Shown here piece by piece: positions 59,809 through 64,000 of a DNA stretch of 64,000 nucleotides. Origin of the DNA: Planctobacterium marinum (GTDB lineage: Bacteria; Pseudomonadota; Gammaproteobacteria; Enterobacterales; Alteromonadaceae). The position numbers and the translations under genes are program-made. Numbering within the stretch: position 1 is the stretch's first letter; every line of letters begins with the position of its first letter. The stretch covers positions 186,001 through 250,000 of the forward strand of contig NZ_AP027272.1 in assembly GCF_036322805.1 (NCBI RefSeq). The letters run 5' to 3'. The notes beneath the pieces were generated by a model. The model was not told the origin of the DNA. It did not search any database and worked only from the letters and a program-made list of their open reading frames with translations.

Positions 59809-61425
59809 TCAGGCGGCAGGCGAGATAAGTTTCTGAAAGGTTTGTGTCTTCTCTGAGATGGCCTTTTGTTCCGCCAGAATATCCAGTAGATCCTGTTTTG
59901 TGGTGAGCGGGTTGGCCAGAATGACGCGAAATACGGTAATGGTTTGCCCCGGATATTTAGCTACTTCCAGACGAGTACGAGACACGAAGGACTTACCCGA
60001 CTCCCGTTGCTGTTTCTGCACTCTCACCGTTAATTCGTCAAGACGCTGATTGATTCTCTCTTTATCTGTGCTGCTGGCTTGCTGCAGTTGTGCTTGTACG
60101 ATGCGCGGGCATGCGCGATAAGTGAGGATACACAAGGTGGGATCGGTAACCAGTTCAAAATCCGGATCATCGTTAATCAGTTGCGCAAATAGCTGCGCTT
60201 TTTCGATACTTTGATCTACCAGCAGCTCGTAACCACTTCTGCCAAAGATGTGCAGTGCCGAATACACCAGCATCGCCATACCGTTTCGGGAGCCTTCCAG
60301 TGTAGTGGCGCCTAAATCTTTGGAGCCGGCGCGCAATATATAATTGGCATGATGACGAACGGCATTGGAGTCTTCAGGGTTCTTGAACAGCACCATGCCT
60401 GCCCCCATGGGCACATACATTTGCTTGTGTGCATCAATGGTAACGGAATCTGCGTGCTCGATTCCAGTAAGTAATTTGGCGTGGGTATGGGAAAACAGCG
60501 TTGGGCCACCCCAAGCTGCGTCTACATGGAAATGGCAACCCAATTGTTGTGCTACATCGGCCAGTTCACTGAGCGGATCGATATGGCCTGTTTCCGTGGT
60601 TCCCGCGACGCCAACAATGGCCAGCACTTTATTGCCTTGTGCTTCAAATTTTCTGGCTGCTTGCAGCGCTTTTTCCGCTGAAAGAGTTTGTCCCGGACAA
60701 TCGATAGTAAGTAATTGCTCTCTCCCTAAACCAAGTAAATCAACGGCTTTAGAAAGTGAATAATGACCTCGTTTAGAGCAGATAACCGCCAGTTTTTTGT
60801 AGCCATAGTGGCTCATCGCCGCCGCAACACCTTCTTTAGCCACGCCTTTAAAATCACCATCAGCTTTTAGCAGATTATTGCGGGCCACCCAAAGCGCGGT
60901 AATGTTGGCCACAGTACCGCCAGAACAAAATGCCCCTAAAGAGCGGCGGGCACTGTGCAGGTGTGCCTGGTAGAAGTCATCGCTGTCGTCGTAAATCAGC
61001 TTGTGTAGCATGCCCAACACCTGACGCTCTAGCGGTGTAAAGGCTTTAGATGTCTCGATTTTTACCGGGTTTTGATTCAGCCCCACCAGTAATTTGGACA
61101 AGGGCAAATGGAAATAGGGCAGAGCTGAAGTCATGTGCCCGATAAACGTAGGAGAGTAAGTGTTTACTGAATTGGCAACCAGCTTGTCCAGAAGGTGCTC
61201 GGCATGTGCAGAGACAAACTCCGGTTCTTCCGGAACGCGAAAATCGGCAAAGTCTTGCTCAAGGTCTTCTAGTGAGCGAGCCTGCGTTACCACGTGTTGA
61301 CTCAGAAAGTCCGACAGGTTTGCCGACAAATGCTGCTCGATTTCTGCCAGTTTTGAGTCACCTTGTTCGGGCACGGTAAATACCCGATATAAATGCTCCA
61401 GGCTTGCTTTCGCTTTTTTCAACAC
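59809..61425 (-). CDS. panP: PLP-dependent aspartate 1-decarboxylase PanP
   Basis: 538-residue group II PLP decarboxylase resembling glutamate decarboxylases. FCSGGTVANITALWVARN, HVDAAWGGPTLFS (PLP-contacting aspartate) and the Schiff-base lysine in SVTIDAHKQMYVPMGAGM are clear. Long PLP decarboxylases of this type next to panBC in Vibrio and Alteromonadales are PanP, which replaces the pyruvoyl enzyme PanD in making beta-alanine. The substrate is inferred from family and from the panB-panC neighbourhood; no panD is seen here. Confidence 0.9.
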   Translation of the reverse strand: MLKKAKASLEHLYRVFTVPEQGDSKLAEIEQHLSANLSDFLSQHVVTQARSLEDLEQDFADFRVPEEPEFVSAHAEHLLDKLVANSVNTYSPTFIGHMTSALPYFHLPLSKLLVGLNQNPVKIETSKAFTPLERQVLGMLHKLIYDDSDDFYQAHLHSARRSLGAFCSGGTVANITALWVARNNLLKADGDFKGVAKEGVAAAMSHYGYKKLAVICSKRGHYSLSKAVDLLGLGREQLLTIDCPGQTLSAEKALQAARKFEAQGNKVLAIVGVAGTTETGHIDPLSELADVAQQLGCHFHVDAAWGGPTLFSHTHAKLLTGIEHADSVTIDAHKQMYVPMGAGMVLFKNPEDSNAVRHHANYILRAGSKDLGATTLEGSRNGMAMLVYSALHIFGRSGYELLVDQSIEKAQLFAQLINDDPDFELVTDPTLCILTYRACPRIVQAQLQQASSTDKERINQRLDELTVRVQKQQRESGKSFVSRTRLEVAKYPGQTITVFRVILANPLTTKQDLLDILAEQKAISEKTQTFQKLISPAA

Positions 61426-61730
61426 GATCTCTCACTCAAGGGTTGTGTACCGACTCTCAAAAGAAAGGCACCAACTATCAACAACAGTATAGTCAATTTG
61501 CCAAAAACCCCGAAAATCGAAATAACCTGGAGCCTAAGACAGCTAACACGCTAGTTTACTTTTTTATGCCATTGGCTGCAATCTACCTTGATATCGCCGC
61601 GTAAGTTAGACAAGACGGTGTTTGCTGCTATATTCAGGAAAAGCAGACGTGGAAAATTGCGCACATTGTAAAAACCCAGGTATTGCAATGCTTACATCGC
61701 TTCCCGTCGGCTACCTTTAGGGTTACTACT
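61426..61730. other. Divergent intergenic region panP / EAL-like gene
   Basis: 305 bases, moderately AT-rich. Short frames exist (for example 61404-61604) but none looks like a protein. It must contain the panP promoter and that of the EAL-like gene. I see no terminator, repeat or named operator. Confidence 0.4.
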
Positions 61731-62438
61731 ATGCAAGTGCAAGAGATCAATCAGGATTTTAATCTGGAGAATGTCGTACCATTTTTCCAGCCCATCATGG
61801 ACTTAAATCAAGAAGGGGTTTGGGGCTACGAATGTTTAGCCCGGCTTATCTATCCCGGTGAGCATATTTTCATGCCCAGTGACTTTCTCTATCTGGTGGA
61901 AAAAAATGCTTGTCACGGTGAGCTTACCCAAAAGATTTTTCACGAAAGCGCTCATTATTTTCGCAATCGCCAGGTTAACTGGAGCATTAATATTACGGAA
62001 CAAGACGTTCTCGATCCGCAAACCGCTGTTTTTCTGGAGCGCAGCTTACGAGACTACCCCAATGTTCATCGCATTACTCTGGAGATATGTACTCATACCT
62101 TATTTACCCATTCCGAACAGTTTAAAACCTTCATTTTGCTGGGTAAAACGCTGGGGATTCAGATACTCATCGACCGCTTTACCCAGCCTGCTGAGCAATT
62201 GCTCAAGGTATTAGATTACCCCATTGATGGGGTTAAAGTGGAAAGCGGTGCTATTCAAGCATTAGTGCAATCTCAGCCTGAAGTGATGCAAGAGGTTTTG
62301 CTCAAGGCCAAAGGCAACGATGCGCTATTGATTGCCGAGCACGTGGAAGATGATTTTACCCTCAAAACGCTGCGCAATATCGGCATCGAATACGGGCAGG
62401 GCTTCTATTTCAGTCAGCCGGCGCCTGTTGTTGCCTGA
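61731..62438 (+). CDS. Degenerate EAL domain protein
   Basis: 235 residues forming one stand-alone EAL-fold domain: FFQPIMDLNQEGVWGYECLAR, SINITEQDV, ITLEICTHTLF, and C-terminal LLIAEHVEDDFTLKTLRNIG and YGQGFYFSQPAP. EAL is ECL, and the DDFG metal motif reads IDRFTQ, losing the second aspartate. Catalysis is therefore doubtful; it may bind c-di-GMP or a protein partner. The start is ATG 61731, giving MQVQEINQDF; a frame opening at 61683 is less likely. No sensor domain. Confidence 0.85.
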   Translation: MQVQEINQDFNLENVVPFFQPIMDLNQEGVWGYECLARLIYPGEHIFMPSDFLYLVEKNACHGELTQKIFHESAHYFRNRQVNWSINITEQDVLDPQTAVFLERSLRDYPNVHRITLEICTHTLFTHSEQFKTFILLGKTLGIQILIDRFTQPAEQLLKVLDYPIDGVKVESGAIQALVQSQPEVMQEVLLKAKGNDALLIAEHVEDDFTLKTLRNIGIEYGQGFYFSQPAPVVA

Positions 62439-62831
62439 CTATTCACCAAAACCTTGTTCCATTTTCTTAAGGTTATCCATTTGGGTTATCCATTGTAATT
62501 GAGACTCGCAATAGGTATCGACTACCGGAGCCAGGTGCTGGGCCTTGTCTAAGGCACCTAAATAAACAATTTTAAGACCGGCGTATTTTGGGTTTTCATT
62601 AAAAATCGGCGTGGCACAATCGCAGCAAAAGCTTTTTGATGCGTTTTCCGAAATCTTAACGGTTTTTAATGTCCCTTTTTCCAGCGAAAAGTCACTACTG
62701 AGGAATACCACATAGGTGGAAAAGGCACTGCCATTGGCCTTACGGCAAAGATTACAATGGCAATTTAAGATAGCCTTAACATTCTCCGAAGTCGTAAACT
62801 TCACCTGTTTACAATTGCAACTGCCTTCCAT
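62439..62831 (-). CDS. GFA/CENP-V family zinc protein
   Basis: 130-residue single-domain protein with the glutathione-dependent formaldehyde-activating fold. Zinc-binding cysteines appear as CNCKQV, CHCNLCRKANGSAFS and FCCDCATPIF. Members are mostly uncharacterised; glutathione-adduct chemistry is known only for Gfa itself. Its stop lies one base past the stop of the convergent EAL-like gene. Confidence 0.85.
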   Translation of the reverse strand: MEGSCNCKQVKFTTSENVKAILNCHCNLCRKANGSAFSTYVVFLSSDFSLEKGTLKTVKISENASKSFCCDCATPIFNENPKYAGLKIVYLGALDKAQHLAPVVDTYCESQLQWITQMDNLKKMEQGFGE

Positions 62832-62863
62832 GAAATCCTCGTTTTTAATTGTTACTGATGGCT

Positions 62864-63352
62864 TTATTGTTGTCGGCTATTAGGCACTTTAAGTTCATAG
62901 CTGGTATATTTCTGACCAAACATTGTACTCTCGTACACTCTGGATGCCATTTTTGTCAGGAACTTGTATTCAGGACGGGTGTTAAACAGGTGCAAAACAA
63001 CAGTGCGATGGCCTAATTCTGATGCCCATATCATCAAGTCTTTGAATACCCGGATGCCAATGCCCCAATATGCTTCATTCAGGACGATGGCAAGCTCATA
63101 GGAATCATTTTCAAACTGGATGCCACACCAACCAGCAACGGCGCCATTTATCCTGATCCCTCTTACTTTACATCCTCTGGTTGCATCCACGCTTATCTTG
63201 CTTGCAATCCAATCCGCCAAAGACTCATCGTTAAACTGCTCGTGGGTTACTAAGTGTTTTCGAATCTTGTCTTCATTCAGAATTGCAAGGAACTCACCTC
63301 GTTCAAGCTCTTGCAAGTTTGTATATTCTATTTCTGTCATAGATGGATTCAT
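62864..63352 (-). CDS. GNAT family N-acetyltransferase
   Basis: 162 residues. VRGIRINGAVAGWCGIQFEN and YELAIVLNEAYWGIGIRVFKDLMIWA resemble GNAT strand beta4 and the acetyl-CoA-binding helix, with WGIGIR standing for the usual R/Q-x-x-G-x-G/A. VVLHLFNTRPEYKFLTKMASRVYESTMFG completes the fold. Substrate unknown. Part of a run of small minus-strand genes at the window end, with 18 bases to the next gene. Confidence 0.78.
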   Translation of the reverse strand: MNPSMTEIEYTNLQELERGEFLAILNEDKIRKHLVTHEQFNDESLADWIASKISVDATRGCKVRGIRINGAVAGWCGIQFENDSYELAIVLNEAYWGIGIRVFKDLMIWASELGHRTVVLHLFNTRPEYKFLTKMASRVYESTMFGQKYTSYELKVPNSRQQ

Positions 63353-63370
63353 TGTTGTTTAACAGCCTGG

Positions 63371-63763
63371 TTAAGCGATTAACATTGACGCAGCAATAGC
63401 CAACCCCAGAGGTAATGATAAGAGACCAAATAGCCAAACACGCTTTGTTAAGGGAGGAACGACTAAATCGGCGAATCTCTTATGAAGCTGCCAAGGTAGC
63501 ACAATAAGTATGGCGCTAGTAATAATTAAAACCCAACCAAATAGTTCAAAGAACCTTGAAAAAGTCATTTCTTCAGATATAGCAACAAACGACAAACCAA
63601 CAGTTAGCCTTAATAACATCTCCGTAAAGTGAACTCTTGCAGAACTCGCAAAGCTATTCAGGAATGAAGCTATTCGTTCTGGCAATACAAATGCTCCCAG
63701 TGCCAGTCCTATCAGGAATACTGACGTCGCGCAAACTATTGTCTTAGCTAATAATTCCGTCAT
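63371..63763 (-). CDS. Four-span membrane protein of unknown function
   Basis: 130 residues, very hydrophobic, with about four predicted spans: TIVCATSVFLIGLALGAFVL, LRLTVGLSFVAISEE, FGWVLIITSAILIVLP and LFGLLSLPLGLAIAASMLIA. No conserved catalytic motif seen and no family recognised. Upstream of the GNAT gene and probably co-transcribed with it. Confidence 0.65.
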   Translation of the reverse strand: MTELLAKTIVCATSVFLIGLALGAFVLPERIASFLNSFASSARVHFTEMLLRLTVGLSFVAISEEMTFSRFFELFGWVLIITSAILIVLPWQLHKRFADLVVPPLTKRVWLFGLLSLPLGLAIAASMLIA

Positions 63764-63816
63764 GATGGATTACTTTTTTACGTGGACATAGATGTCCTTT
63801 AAATTTGTAATCTGAT

Positions 63817-64000
63817 TTAGCTATCAACTTCGCTCGATTCAGTTTTAACCAGAGCTAACCTGTAACCGTTGAACTTTTTAGTGAGCACGACTTTTAAAGC
63901 ATAAATGCCAAAGAATAGGCCAATTAGTCCCCCCAATAATTGAGAATAAGTACCTATCTCGCTGGTATTGAGTCCCATAATTGCCGATGCCATCCCTATA
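63817..64000 (-). CDS. Small membrane protein, possibly cut by the window edge
   Basis: A minus-strand frame ends at TAA 63817-63819 and is open to the window end. From ATG 63993 it gives 58 residues: MASAIMGLNTSEIGTYSQLL, then one span GGLIGLFFGIYALKVVL and a basic then acidic tail ending in TESSEVDS. The ATG lacks a well-placed ribosome site, so the true start may lie beyond 64000. No family recognised. Confidence 0.45.
   Translation of the reverse strand, partial: IGMASAIMGLNTSEIGTYSQLLGGLIGLFFGIYALKVVLTKKFNGYRLALVKTESSEVDS

Overview
This window is a contiguous stretch of gammaproteobacterial chromosome, most probably from a marine member of the Alteromonadales (Alteromonadaceae-like). 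That assignment rests on conserved gene order (rsd-nudC-hemE; nnrE/D-tsaE-amiB-mutL-miaA-hfq-hflX-hflK-hflC-yjeT-purA; fadBA; ftsYEX near rpoH; sfsA-dksA-gluQ-pcnB-folK-panB-panC), on panP in place of panD, and on the general protein style. It is inference, since no search could be run. Coding density is high, intergenic gaps are short, and I saw no tRNA, rRNA, CRISPR array or transposase.

Layout. 0-8 kb: comM, the divergent ilvY/ilvC pair, small enzymes and rho. 8-11.7 kb: rsd, nudC, hemE and an orphan response regulator, with two minus-strand transcription units hidden in the gaps around hemE. 11.7-25.6 kb: queG facing the long amiB-mutL-miaA-hfq-hfl-purA superoperon, into which a kynureninase-like PLP enzyme has been inserted. 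25.7-29 kb: an aldehyde dehydrogenase, a VOC protein and a diguanylate cyclase. 28.6-29.6 kb: the most interesting segment, two 51-residue double-glycine-type peptide precursors, a 44-residue membrane protein and a FosA-like protein in one minus-strand operon. 29.7-33.1 kb: fadA/fadB with a perfect palindrome upstream. 33.3-39.9 kb: slt, pepQ, metJ/metF with tandem Met boxes, a YihY membrane protein, a DUF2959 lipoprotein and a small membrane protein. 40.0-40.3 kb: a MITE-like inverted-repeat element abutting dtd. 40.3-45.5 kb: dtd, a spermidine-synthase-like protein, a FabY/YiiD-like protein, a short class I adenylate cyclase and rpoH. 45.8-51.6 kb: an EAL-HDOD protein, ftsX-ftsE-ftsY, rsmD, dgkA and yjaG. 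51.9-61.4 kb: a small HTH protein, pepB, sfsA, dksA, gluQ, pcnB, folK, panB, panC and panP. 61.7-64 kb: a degenerate EAL protein and small accessory genes.

How the genes work together. Housekeeping dominates: branched-chain amino acid, haem, queuosine, methionine/folate and pantothenate synthesis, fatty acid beta-oxidation, cell division and murein turnover, tRNA modification, and global control by Rho, Hfq, DksA, RpoH and Rsd. Three c-di-GMP-related proteins and a class I adenylate cyclase add second-messenger signalling.

The best candidate for an undescribed system is the cassette at 28613-29569. Its two precursors have leaders and cores of matching length (15 + 36 residues), which suggests a two-peptide class II microcin/bacteriocin. 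It is paired with a small membrane protein and a FosA-like enzyme that has lost two basic active-site residues. Other notable items are a predicted small RNA upstream of hemE, an apparent non-AUG start for pcnB, and a ribosome-site hairpin before a secreted protein.
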